Assembly: GCA_037176845.1 (NCBI GenBank)
Contig: JAYKXP010000380.1
Location: 1-18,432 of the forward strand
Length of the DNA: 18,432 nucleotides
DNA from: Paramarasmius palmivorus
Lineage: Eukaryota > Basidiomycota > Agaricomycetes > Agaricales > Marasmiaceae
Reading direction: 5' to 3'
The first letter of the stretch is position 1. The number at the start of each line of letters is the position of its first letter. The position numbers were made by a program, and so were the translations under genes. Positions 8,781 to 17,029 of the stretch are shown in pieces. Under the pieces are notes generated by a model that saw nothing but the letters and a program-made list of their open reading frames with translations, ran no database searches and had not been told where the DNA came from.

Positions 8781-10555
8781 GATTCGGACGAGGACTCGTC
8801 CTTCTCGACAGTAGCAGCGCGACCAGAGGCCTTTTTCGCGTCTCGGGCCTTCTTCTTAGCACAGTCGTTGATGTTGTGCTTATCGCCGCAGAACATGCAA
8901 AGACCGTTGTCCTTGCGGCGCTTTCGTTCCTCGTCCGTGAGTCGGCCGTTCTGGAGTTTGCCTTCAAGCCACGAAGGAAGTGACTTCGACTGATTGCCGG
9001 ACCCGGACTTGGATGAGGAAGAGGAAGAAGAGGAAGAAGATGATCCGGAAGGTTTGGATGAGGAAGAGCCGGAGGAGGTGCCAGAGCCACCGCCCGAAGA
9101 CGAGCTCTTGCCTTTACCGGAATCCGAACTGGTGCCAGACTTTGAACCGGAAGTCTGGGCAGTCCCTTTCACTCGTCCCTTCTCGCCCAGGCGAGCCCAG
9201 TGACGGTTATCCATAGTACGAGCGAGGGAGCGGAGTGCGACGAATGTATCAGGCCTACCGGCTTTCGTAACATCGTCCTTGAGTCGGTCGGGAAGACCGC
9301 GGTAGTACTGGAAGGTGTATGCGTTTTCGCCCCAGTCGAGTTCGGCGATGGTATCCTGGAACTTCAGGTCGTAGCTACGGATGCGGTCGAATTCGCCCAT
9401 CTTGAGGGTGCAGAGAATCTCCTCGCACTCCTCTCGTACGTTCTGAGGACCGAAGTTGTCGATGAGTTCTTCCAGGAAAGCGGACCAGCTGCCCATCCAG
9501 AGTGGCCGATCGCCTAGGCGATGTCCGAGGATGTCGTGCTGAAACCACTTGGCAGCGTTGCCACGGAGGAAGGAAAGTGCGAACCGGATTTTGGCAGGAG
9601 AGTCGTAGAAGATATCCGGCCGATCGTTAAAGTGGAGAGTGAGGGACGCACACCAGGGTTTGAGTTGTTTGGGGTTACTACCGTCGAAGGTATCGGGATC
9701 CTTGAGTTTGGACTTAGCGCGAGGCTTGTCCCGAGGAGCGCTCATGACGCGCGCCGTGAGGGCGGTGAGCAACCTAGTAATGTCAGCGAAGGTGTCGAAG
9801 TGATCATCGTCCTCAGGAGGATCCCTCGGTGGACTCGGACCACCAGGAGGAGGACCAGGAGGAGGAGGTGGACCACCAGGAGGACCCCCGCCACCACCGC
9901 CAGGATCGCTCCCGTCATCATCGTCGCCAGAACCGTCTCCATCATCACCCGGAGGTAAATCAGGGTCCTGTCCTTGGGGTAAGTCTGTTGCTTCGCCCTC
10001 GTCTCCGGCGGCATTGTCGTTCCCACCGCCCGCCTCACCTGAGACGTTCGGATGAGTAACTCCGCCGGCTGCACCAGAGCCTTCTCCGTGCCCGCTTCGC
10101 CTCCTGGGTTCCGGTGTACGAGGCCCGGAAGCACTCGTTCTCGCAGGAGAGACTAAGGGAGCAGGAGGATTAGAGGATAGGGAATAATGATTAACAGAGT
10201 CAGCCGACAAGTACGATTGTCGCTTGCGGCGTGAAGTAGATTGTAGGAGGTGGGCTGTAATGGAGCCTTCCTCGAGGATGCGTTGGAGGTCTGCCTCGGT
10301 CTGAGGCTCCTCAGGCAACTCGTTACAGAGTGAGTCGATAATGAGGTCGCCCTGCGTTACGAAGGTATTAGCTTTGCGTGCAGCTCGCGTGACCTTTCCG
10401 ATTGCAGCAGGGATGCCTTGAGCTCGGCGATTAGCTCGGTCGTCGCGCGAGGTAGACTTGTGGGATGTGGGTTTCATGGTGAGAGTAGTAACAGGGATTT
10501 CGTTGCGGTATTTGAAGTCGACGTGTGGACGATAGTTGAAGTCGGTATGGGACAT
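8771..10555 (-). CDS. gag: Gag: capsid/nucleocapsid polyprotein (594 aa)
   Basis: The start chosen is the first true ATG after the primer binding site (codon 10553-10555); the frame opens further upstream, but only with TTG. The order is a basic N-terminal region (about 30-65), an acidic Gly/Asp/Pro-rich linker (about 150-250) with long polyproline, the retrotransposon gag core (about 290-460, with AAKWFQHD and [13 protein letters not shown]), a Ser/Gly-rich spacer (about 467-522) and one zinc knuckle C553-X2-C556-X3-H560-X4-C565. The knuckle is one residue shorter than the canonical CX2CX4HX4C, so RNA binding may differ slightly. It assembles the particle and packages element RNA. The frame is intact. 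Confidence 0.93.
   Translation of the reverse strand: MSHTDFNYRPHVDFKYRNEIPVTTLTMKPTSHKSTSRDDRANRRAQGIPAAIGKVTRAARKANTFVTQGDLIIDSLCNELPEEPQTEADLQRILEEGSITAHLLQSTSRRKRQSYLSADSVNHYSLSSNPPAPLVSPARTSASGPRTPEPRRRSGHGEGSGAAGGVTHPNVSGEAGGGNDNAAGDEGEATDLPQGQDPDLPPGDDGDGSGDDDDGSDPGGGGGGPPGGPPPPPGPPPGGPSPPRDPPEDDDHFDTFADITRLLTALTARVMSAPRDKPRAKSKLKDPDTFDGSNPKQLKPWCASLTLHFNDRPDIFYDSPAKIRFALSFLRGNAAKWFQHDILGHRLGDRPLWMGSWSAFLEELIDNFGPQNVREECEEILCTLKMGEFDRIRSYDLKFQDTIAELDWGENAYTFQYYRGLPDRLKDDVTKAGRPDTFVALRSLARTMDNRHWARLGEKGRVKGTAQTSGSKSGTSSDSGKGKSSSSGGGSGTSSGSSSSKPSGSSSSSSSSSSSKSGSGNQSKSLPSWLEGKLQNGRLTDEERKRRKDNGLCMFCGDKHNINDCAKKKARDAKKASGRAATVEKDESSSESKN
8774..8780 (-). promoter_or_regulatory. Candidate -1 frameshift site at gag-pol junction
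   Basis: In element sense the last gag codons read G-AAA-AAT followed directly by TAG (8771-8773). Pol is open in the -1 frame here and for at least 35 nt upstream, so a one-base backward slip on the A run would join Gag to Pol. G AAA AAT is not a perfect X XXY YYZ heptamer, because the first base breaks identity. The exact slip point is therefore an inference. Confidence 0.5.
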
Positions 10556-10569
10556 AGAGCAACAGTTCG

Positions 10570-10580
10570 AAGTAGAAAAT
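10570..10580 (-). promoter_or_regulatory. Primer binding site of self-priming type
   Basis: Two bases inside the 5' LTR, element-sense ATTTTCTACTT is exactly complementary to AAGTAGAAAAT at 10833-10843 within the same LTR, an 11-nt match that stops on both sides. No tRNA-type TGG-starting PBS is present. Tf1 and related elements prime reverse transcription with the first 11 nt of their own mRNA, and length and placement here agree. Confidence 0.85.
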
Positions 10581-10832
10581 ACTGTTAGGACTGTGCAAGA
10601 AAGAGACAAGAGAGCACGGCCGACGACGGACGGAACGTCGTACGAGGAGAAGACCGTGCGAGGAGAGCTATCGCTGAAGCTATCGGCAACAGCACTGATG
10701 CACTATGCAGGATGAGAGCGTAAGAGGGAGATGCCTCGTACGGAGAGCAAGAGATAGAGACGGCAGAGACCAAGTGTCTCGGCCGTAGAGCAAGAGGATG
10801 ATAAGAGATGAGAGTAGCAGAGAACAACGTTA

Positions 10833-10843
10833 ATTTTCTACTT
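10833..10843 (-). promoter_or_regulatory. Predicted transcription start and self-primer sequence
   Basis: AAGTAGAAAAT in element sense lies 26-33 nt downstream of the TATA box and is the exact complement of the PBS. If priming follows the Tf1 model, the mRNA begins at or next to 10843 and these 11 nt are cleaved off to act as primer. Confidence 0.75.
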
Positions 10844-10868
10844 GAGTTACTCGGTATAATACATCTAG

Positions 10869-10876
10869 TTTATATA
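10869..10876 (-). promoter_or_regulatory. LTR TATA box
   Basis: TATATAAA on the minus strand, 26-33 nt upstream of the predicted RNA start. The copy in the 3' LTR is at 2973-2980. Confidence 0.8.
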
Positions 10877-11103
10877 CTATGGATATACGCGGGCGCTTGG
10901 GTATCATGTGTAGTCCATGTGGTATATGTGTCAAGAAGGCGCAGCAAGAAAGCGGAGATTATATCAACGTGGAATAGTGTAAGCGGAATGAGACGGAAAT
11001 GAAAAGTAGGTTACCGACATACGTCGGCCGAAGGAAAGTCGAAAGAGTAGAGAGGTAAGGTCGCTCGCACAAAATGATACGGCCGAGTCGTACGGATGTA
11101 ACA

Positions 11104-11108
11104 TGCTC
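11104..11108. repeat. Target-site duplication TGCTC (right copy)
   Basis: Exact match to 2698-2702, directly after the LTR end. Confidence 0.95.
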
Positions 11109-11193
11109 TCAGTGTACAAAAGCACTCTACTGTGGCGTAGTTGTGCAAGTGTGGTTTGGCATGATCAGAGTTGCCGCGCTTAGAGATATCTAC
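11104..11193 (-). pseudogene. Upstream piece of the coding frame split by the retrotransposon
   Basis: On the minus strand these 30 codons are open (an in-frame TGA lies at 11194-11196). They run into the TSD in the frame used at 2464-2702. The piece has two closely spaced cysteines (CFC) and ends at the duplicated TGCTC. A TAG at about 11190-11192 could be a splice acceptor, which would explain the missing start, but this is speculative. I do not recognise the family. Confidence 0.4.
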
Positions 11194-11196
11194 TCA

Positions 11197-11925
11197 AGCT
11201 TGGTCTCAAGAGGGGTAAAATCACTTCTATTCGTCGAAGTTCTAGGAAAGTACACCTGTATAGATGCATAGTAGGGTTGTCCTTGCTTCTATAAGCTAGG
11301 AAATAAGGCACCAAGGGCTATTATGAAGCTGATCTTGGTTCAATCTAAACTGCCTCGAGTGATCTGACTCTCTCTAAGGTAAAACTACAGCACAACTGCC
11401 GGAAAACAGTCACCAAAACTGTCTTCTATAAAGCACGCAAGCAAGGAAGCTCAATTACCAAAACTGAGGCCTTCTCTACAATGCTAAAGTGTAACCCAAC
11501 TGGTTAAAACACTTCCAGAACGCCACCAAGACGAACTAGTATAAAGTTTCACTAATAGGAGAAGTGTAGAGCAATACACAAAGCCAACAACTTGGTCTTT
11601 ATCGCAACCTCTCAAGTTCTTGTCTGCAGTAAGATCTCAACTAGTCTTCTCAATAAGGCTAGGGCCTGACTTGGGTAGAGTTCTGATCGAACAATAGCAA
11701 TCTATTTGTACAATAACCACATACAACACGTAACGTGCAAGTGGGGGGCAGAATCCTCTGCAGTCCCCGTACATTTGGTGTCCTTTTTATACTGTCCAAG
11801 GTGAATAAACTAAATAATAGGTAATCTGAGTCGGGATAACTGCGGAACGAGACGGAAACAGATGAAACAGAGTCGGGAGAGAGATACAACAAGAAAATAT
11901 ACATATCAGGGAAATCTATAGGTCA
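11197..11925. other. Unassigned sequence, possibly an LTR-like fragment on the minus strand
   Basis: No convincing gene is visible. On the minus strand, TGTGACC at 11921-11927 starts a stretch with a TATAAAAAGG box near 11790-11799 and a GAGACGGAAA word (about 11847-11856) that also occurs in the gypsy LTR. This would fit an old LTR fragment, but I found no matching end or target duplication. Confidence 0.25.
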
Positions 11926-11944
11926 CAACGTCCATATATGGCAC

Positions 11945-12010
11945 ACATAGCGTGATGAGCGAGTGGTAACACTCTGTTTTAAGGTACAGGAGTTGAATCC
12001 TGGCCAACGG
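11945..12010 (+). mobile_element. tRNA-derived SINE-like head (A and B boxes)
   Basis: TGAGCGAGTGG at 11956-11966 resembles the RNA polymerase III A box. GAGTTGAATCC at 11990-12000 resembles the B box, within a CAGGA/TCCTG T-arm-like hairpin, at tRNA-like spacing. No acceptor stem pairs around it, so it is not a functional tRNA gene. A tRNA-derived SINE promoter head is the better reading; the 3' limit of the element is unknown. Confidence 0.5.
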
Positions 12011-12213
12011 GTAGGCGTTTAGCCTTTATAAAATTTCATTTTCCATGCGCCAAGCGCTTTTCCACCAATCGGAGGCCTGGTAGGGTCCTCCCGAGCTCCT
12101 CATCGCTCAACACCGTTCCTCCACATAACGCTGCCTCTAAATTTTCTTATCCACTCCATGTGGACGTGCTCCAATAAGGTATATCAGAGGGAATCTGCTT
12201 CTGCCACCGTAAC

Positions 12214-12531
12214 AATGGTTTGAACAGCTTTGCCTCTGCTCTGATCAATAGGTTCAACTTCAGCCAACAGGTCTCTAGACCCTTGCCGCATCCGGCATCG
12301 GTGATTTCTGATCAGTTTCCCCCTCTGCCATCAGTCCTGAGTGATGCCCGAGCCAGTATAACTCTCTGGTGTGTACGAAGGGGTAAATTAACTTGTAAGA
12401 ATCCCTTTGGTGCATCCAGTAGGTGATCTAGGAGTAGTCCATAGTGAATTCACTTAGGAACCTTCTCCCTACAGTTTTCAGGAGGTGATTGTACTTTGAC
12501 AACCACTGGTAGAAGTAATAGTGGTGGCCAG
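12214..12531 (+). pseudogene. Coding-like relic with a possible intron, cut by a solo LTR
   Basis: A plus-strand frame is open from about 12217 to 12423, with a Ser/Pro-rich stretch. It would run into a GTAGGT donor at about 12418. Splicing to a TTTTCAG acceptor ending near 12481 (about 64 bp, typical for fungi) keeps the frame open up to the LTR at 12532. After the LTR it stays open from 12948 to a TAA near 12983. No start codon or known domain is visible. It is probably a decayed host or transposon gene. Confidence 0.35.
12527..12531. repeat. Target-site duplication GCCAG (left copy)
   Basis: GCCAG directly precedes TGTTAG of the solo LTR and is repeated exactly at 12943-12947. Confidence 0.85.
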
Positions 12532-12942
12532 TGTTAGAATTATTTATCCTTTTATGGTTTCATTTGATGATCTTTACTTTACATCGTTCATCTCTGATAT
12601 TTGTATTTGTTCATCATTGTTCTATACACTGACCGTACAGTTCCATGCTTCTTGCTGTTACTTCATTGCCTCAGTGTGGCAACTTAATTAGTATATATCC
12701 GTATTATGCTGTTGAACATTGGACTATATAAACTATACATATCTATTGCTGAATATCATCATCTCTTGCTATTGTCTTGCACCAGTACTGCTAAACCCAG
12801 TCCCAAGGCTCTTCACAAGTCTTTCGATCACCAATCGCTGTCCTTAGACCTTGCTGATTCGCTTAGGTGTTGATCATGGTCCGCTTGATTTGGCATCAAG
12901 TGTTAGGCGCTTCACCACTCGCTTAGATTATTGCTGCTAACA
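12532..12942. mobile_element. Solo LTR, 411 bp
   Basis: The ends are TGTTAG...CTAACA, flanked on both sides by GCCAG. No internal retrotransposon sequence remains, so this is a solo LTR left by LTR-LTR recombination. Its first 230 bp reappear in the same orientation at about 18186-18432. The family differs from the gypsy LTRs at 2703 and 10583. Whether it is copia or gypsy cannot be told from the LTR alone. Confidence 0.85.
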
Positions 12943-12947
12943 GCCAG
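12943..12947. repeat. Target-site duplication GCCAG (right copy)
   Basis: Exact match to 12527-12531, directly after CTAACA. Confidence 0.85.
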
Positions 12948-12989
12948 ATACCCATGTGGGGCGTACCGTGTACCAGGATCCACTAATAT

Positions 12990-13660
12990 AACCACCTAAA
13001 ACACCTTCCGTCCAATGACTAGCTATTCAGGGCTCATACTAGTCCTTCTATAACCATTATGGGTTTATGCAACAATGATAAAGTGCAAAACTAGCATATT
13101 TGTGTTCGAAAAAGAAGTGATTAAAGTCAGGCGTATCATCGGGGTGCTGGGCTAGGAGGCGAGCTATGTGATGGCATGTGAAACTAACACTGCACACAAC
13201 ACAAACCACACCAACACAAAACAACCAACTAACACAAACAAAACCCAAGCTAGTTCAGATAGCACAATGCCTGTCTGCCAGAAATACAAGTTTGTGGGGT
13301 TAAGACAGCAATCTTGTGGTAAGGCCAAACAAGATATGTAGAACTCAAGTAGAGTTTCAGAGTAAGCTTGCCATGGGGAGATCTTTCTTTCTGAGTTTGC
13401 TTCAGAGATGGAGACACACAATGCAACTGCGTGAGCTCAACGACTCTTGGCAAGGTAGGGGATACAATCAGGTAGCAATCACAAGGTTACAAGTTGAAAG
13501 GCAAAGCCTTAGACTCGAAGGGTATGGACTGGGGGATAGGAAACACTATGTGGCACTTCAACTCATGAAGTGGGCACACTATACAACACAGAAACCAAGC
13601 AGACAGCTCAAGCAAACACAATGGCAGGGGGGCTATAGACCAGTAACAACTCGTGAGACA
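12990..13660. other. No gene recognised
   Basis: The stretch between the solo LTR relic and the 31-bp tandem repeat contains only short frames in several phases, none with a recognisable motif. A plus-strand open frame crosses 13316-13729, but it runs through the exact tandem duplication and has no domain, so I do not call it. Confidence 0.4.
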
Positions 13661-13668
13661 TCCTACGG

Positions 13669-13730
13669 CTCTCCAAAGGTTCCAGGAGACGGTTTTAAAC
13701 TCTCCAAAGGTTCCAGGAGACGGTTTTAAA
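13669..13730. repeat. Exact tandem duplication, 31 bp x 2
   Basis: The unit starts CTCTCCAAAGG and ends GGTTTTAAA. The first copy is 13669-13699 and the second 13700-13730, with no differences; CTCT follows as the start of a third. This is a recent slippage-type duplication. Confidence 0.9.
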
Positions 13731-13884
13731 CTCTTGGGTCTGACCATGCAAGATCAAACTAATAAAACACTGAAATGTCTGGTGGACGAGAACTTAGGAT
13801 CACTCAGCGAGTTGAATCCAAAAACTAAAAGGATATATTCTTTCTTTGGAGGAAACTAGGTGCAATGGCAAAGAGTGGTACGAG

Positions 13885-14062
13885 CGGTATGGCTTCTACA
13901 CAGAACGTACGTCCTCAACAACACCTCTGATAGCCTTGCCTGAACAGTATGACCTCTACACAGAACAGGCAAAGACCAGTGATCACTGATTGACTACAGC
14001 ACGACTCAAGAACACAAGGCAAGGTTTGCTTAAACGGTATGACCTCTACATGGGACAGGCAG
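13885..14062. repeat. Three degenerate copies of a GGTATGACCTCTACACAGAA-like unit
   Basis: Similar units occur near 13885, 13944 and 14034, each with GTATG(A/G)C(C/T)TCTACA followed by CAGAAC or GGGACAGGCA. The middle copy is flanked by TTGCCTG and CAGGCAA as a short inverted repeat. It may belong to the regulatory part of an old element together with the repeat at 14268-14531. Confidence 0.5.
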
Positions 14063-14267
14063 AACCAAAACTGTGATTGTGAGAGTGGGTAGATACAAAG
14101 AGTGGGTGTACAACCAAGGTAAAACCTGGGGGATCCTCCTCAATACAAATGTATGCATACTTTATATAAAGGAGAGAGAGAGGTGACTAAGAGAGATATA
14201 AAATAGGTAAAGAAATGATGGTGACCTTCAAGTGTGACATGTACTTTTGGTCTGGATCCTTGGTACC

Positions 14268-14531
14268 TGATGCCTTCAGTCTGTAGCAACTGTAACATAG
14301 CATGATTGTGACTGCATGTCCATATGGTGGGTGTTGTGCCGTGGCACAGGTGTCTTGTTGTGACAAGGTATAGGGTGTGCAGTGTAACACAAGATGTTAC
14401 TAGGTGTGACATCTGTAACCCTTGTTGTGACTTTCTGTAATGTGGGCTATGCTTGCCCACACAATATCTTTTGGAAACAGCGTTCTGTGCACTTTCCGAG
14501 GCTTGCCTTCGCAACAAAGGACGTTAGTGTG
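14268..14531 (-). repeat. Inverted repeat pair, copy A (about 264 bp)
   Basis: The reverse complement of this stretch matches 17739-18001 closely (roughly nine positions in ten by eye) from CACACTAA near one end to GACTGAAGG near the other. Small indels shift the reading frame between copies, so it is unlikely to be a conserved coding exon. It is probably a piece of a dispersed transposable element inserted twice in opposite orientation. A TTTATATAAA box lies just beyond at 14161-14170. Confidence 0.75.
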
Positions 14532-14945
14532 ACGTTGATGTGGTCCAAAATATAAATCACATATCTAGACGAATATTCTTGCTTTCAACAAGTTTTAATA
14601 CACTTGATAAGGGAAACATGAGTACTAGTGTGAGCCCAAGCAGCTAGTGAAAAAAAAAAAACAAAAAAGGCGGACTTTGGCTCTACAAAGTGTAACTATT
14701 TGTATCTAAACGCTTGCTCATGGATCGTTGATCAGGCTATGGTAGCTGGGACTTTAGACATGCATGATAGCATGTCTGAAACTGTAGGAAGTCTTTAATA
14801 GAAGGTAGTTGTCATGTCAATCTATAGAAAACACTATGGAATTGGGCTATAGACTTCTTATGAGGCTATACAACTGATCTGGAAGAGTTGTTGTGACTTG
14901 GACCTTGAATAACGTCTAGGGGGGAGGTTTTTGGTGGGGGGGGGG
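14532..14945. other. No gene; A run and G run
   Basis: No coding capacity seen. There is a 12-base A run followed by AAAAAA after a C (14649-14667) and a 12-base G run (about 14936-14947) next to the SINE-like unit. GGGGGG also occurs at 14919-14924. Confidence 0.5.
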
Positions 14946-14954
14946 GGTATATGC

Positions 14955-15030
14955 GACCAAGGGGATTGAACTTGGACAGATTAGACGCATAGGCGTAGAG
15001 ACACATTGTTGGGCTGACCAGTCTAGACGC
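14955..15030 (-). mobile_element. Second tRNA-derived SINE-like head
   Basis: On the minus strand, TAGACTGGTCAGC (15013-15025) is A-box-like and AGTTCAATCCC (14962-14972) is a good B box inside a CCAAG...CTTGG arm. Acceptor-stem halves do not pair, so a working tRNA gene is unlikely. Its sequence differs from the unit at 11945. Confidence 0.5.
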
Positions 15031-16030
15031 TGGCAGGATATGATGGAAAGAGAATCTTCTGATCTTGGAGAAAGTGCGTGTGGTTGCACGCTGGATTAAT
15101 ACGAGCTCTCAGCCCATAGCCTTTGTAAATCTCAGCGGAGATCCGAAAGCTTGAGGCAAAGATCGAAATTGGATAAGCAAGCAAGGTTTTAGGGTTTATG
15201 TACGCTCAGCGCTTTACTACAAGCGATTGTTATCTTGCCTGGACATTTTGGGCTAATCACCATAACGTGTAGATCTCGAAACCAACAGAGAATTATAATC
15301 TCCTGAGTGCGACCGTACCTTTCCCTGGCTAGACAAAGTGCGAGCTAGAAATGGTGATAGAATTACGCATCTTGAACTAGAAGAATATAGAAGAATAGAC
15401 TCTGAGGAGGGACTGAAGGGAAGATGCATAGGCAGTCCTGAAGATTCCGATACCAGGCGGAGAGCCGTCTCCGCTCACAACGCTTTGTACCATGAAGTAT
15501 AGCAAGAGTGAGTAGCACATGGAGGAAGGATGTCCACTGAAGTGAATTTCTGACGTGGAGCTAAGCCAAATCTTTGAACTGCTTTCAGGACCAAAATACA
15601 AATAAACCCAGAATATAGACGAAAGATTTGGTCTAAAAAGAACTATTTTCATTTCCTTCTTAAGTTTTAAGTCTATACCTTGTATGGGCAGTGAGCCATC
15701 GGAATCATTGCTAGAAGTATGTATTTGTAGATTATGGGTAAATAGGACAGCTAGAGGGTATATAAGCTGGCCCATTTTGATACGAAAAGCAGCAAGTGAT
15801 CCCCCCACTGTTCAGATAGCACAGAAGCAATCAACAACTTTGGAACTTGTCTTCAGAGTATATTTAAGAATTTTACCCCACCTGACACAGAGTCAGTGAT
15901 TTGCTACTGTTTAGCTGTGTTAAGCGTACAGTAGTCTCTGGAATAGAACTTACTAGAGTTGACGTCTAGATGGGATTTTGGACTTGACACCAAGGATTGG
16001 AGTACTAGGGACTCCCACCTATGTTGAGGT
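15031..16030. other. No recognisable gene
   Basis: About 1 kb with frames of at most about 140 codons and no motifs, ATG context or splice pattern I trust. Probably old repeat or intergenic sequence. Confidence 0.4.
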
Positions 16031-16035
16031 ACTGT

Positions 16036-16163
16036 GGACAGAGGGCCTCCTAACTAAGTTTGAGTTATGAGGACAGAGGGCCTCCTTATCTATTGTAACA
16101 TGAAGTATTGTGGGACAGAGGGCACACCTTACTATTGTTTGGCAATGAGGACTGAGGGCCTCC
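16036..16163. repeat. Degenerate tandem repeat of GGACAGAGGGCCTCC
   Basis: Copies are at 16036-16050, 16071-16085, 16113-16127 (ending CACAC) and 16149-16163 (GGACTG variant), spaced 35, 42 and 36 bp. The spacer sequences share TTGAG/TATTG words, indicating a decayed minisatellite. Confidence 0.7.
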
Positions 16164-17029
16164 CATTGTTGCACATAGTTGGTCATTGTTGAACTTGTTT
16201 GGTATCGATACAGTTTGATATTGAAGAGGCTAGCTGCACTTGGGCATATCCTGTGGCATTGTTGATTTCTTTGTTCTGTTGGATACAAATATACACCTTA
16301 TCCTTTCTCTATACCACGCACCGTTGTTGTTCGTTGGTATAGATCGAGTAATAGTGTATGTCTATAGCAATAATACATCGTTTCTTGATCTTAGACTTAC
16401 CGTGCGGAACTTTGTAACACTGAGCCATCCTCGCACAAATAAGGTTGCAGTTGTGGCGGTTTTGTTGTCTCTAGACGGCCTTACACCAATTGAACCCATT
16501 CAACGTTCTGGAACTTGGTAAGCCAGCGAGGCGTTACTCTTATCATGACCAAGTTTGGTAACTGGCCTGTACTTCTTCTTTCTTTCTGAGAGTCTCTACT
16601 GAGAGACTGAGGGAGGTGGGATCTTCAGGGAGCTTGCCCTCTTTCTTTCTATCTTGAGGAAGCCTTGCTAACTTCCAGCAAGGTTCAGAACTAAGGTCTA
16701 TGCCTGGGTGTCTATGTTACTAAATCCAGAGATAGGTGCTAAGGGTTTCTTCTGTCTTGGTCAAAGCTGTCATGACGCTAGATGTCCTCACTTGATATTT
16801 TACACACTCCAGCTCTGCGTATAGTCTGGCAAGACATGCCAACATGATACTAGAACACTGCGTGGTAGTGTAAGTACCTTGTAAGGCCTCTTCCCACTAT
16901 CAGTATGCGTGCTGTAGAGTTACACACTTTCTATGTGTAGCACGTTGGTAAAAAGGGTGATTCTGACAAATTACATGCCCAGACACATTTAGGGTGTCTC
17001 AATGTGGACCTAGTTTTGGAGGAAGACAT
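16164..17029. other. No recognisable gene; short hairpins
   Basis: Two perfect 7-bp hairpins are visible, AGTCTCT/AGAGACT near 16590 and CCTTGCT/AGCAAGG near 16662-16682, next to CTTTCTTTCT runs. No coding frame is convincing. Confidence 0.4.

Larger units (their letters stand above)
2703..11103 (-). mobile_element. Ty3/gypsy chromovirus-type LTR retrotransposon, 8401 bp
   Basis: This is a complete insertion with two LTRs, a 5-bp target duplication, a primer binding site, a polypurine tract, gag, and pol in the order protease, reverse transcriptase, RNase H, integrase, chromodomain. That order defines Ty3/gypsy; the C-terminal chromodomain and the self-primer PBS fit the Tf1/sushi-like chromoviruses of fungi. 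All sense genes read on the minus strand. Two oddities are an extra antisense gene between pol and the 3' LTR, and a lone TGA in pol that should stop autonomous activity of this copy. LTR divergence of about 1 percent indicates a recent insertion. The palindromes CGGCCG and CGTACG are strikingly common along it. Confidence 0.95.
10583..11103 (-). repeat. 5' LTR (521 bp)
   Basis: TG...CA-ended copy of the left LTR. In element orientation U3 is about 10844-11103 and R-U5 about 10583-10843, inferred from the TATA box and the self-primer. U3 carries CGGCCG at 11025-11030 and 11080-11085, and CGTACG at 11089-11094. It has a 16-bp insertion relative to the left LTR (about 10651-10666) that partly repeats the adjacent GTACGAGGAG, and lacks the 9-bp repeat near 11055. 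Confidence 0.95.

Noticed and set aside
8728..9090. Overlapping minus-strand frame at the gag end
   Set aside because: It is in the +1 frame, made of Pro/Leu/Arg-rich shadow sequence, and ends before the protease; pol is in the -1 frame.
10556..10609. Longer Gag start inside the LTR
   Set aside because: The upstream extension starts with TTG and crosses the LTR and PBS. The first ATG after the PBS (10555) is the sensible start.
11921..11927. Start of another complete LTR on the minus strand
   Set aside because: TGTGACC and a TATA box are present but no matching CA end with an ACGTC duplication could be found, so it was kept only as a possible fragment.
13316..13729. Plus-strand frame of 137 codons
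   Set aside because: No recognisable motif; it includes the exact 31-bp tandem duplication, and several other frames are equally open there.
13669..13730. CRISPR-like direct repeats
   Set aside because: The two 31-bp copies are directly adjacent with no spacer, and the window is eukaryotic; this is a simple tandem duplication.
14962..15025. A true tRNA gene on the minus strand
   Set aside because: The B box is good but the 5' and 3' acceptor halves do not pair and no clear anticodon arm forms; a SINE head fits better.
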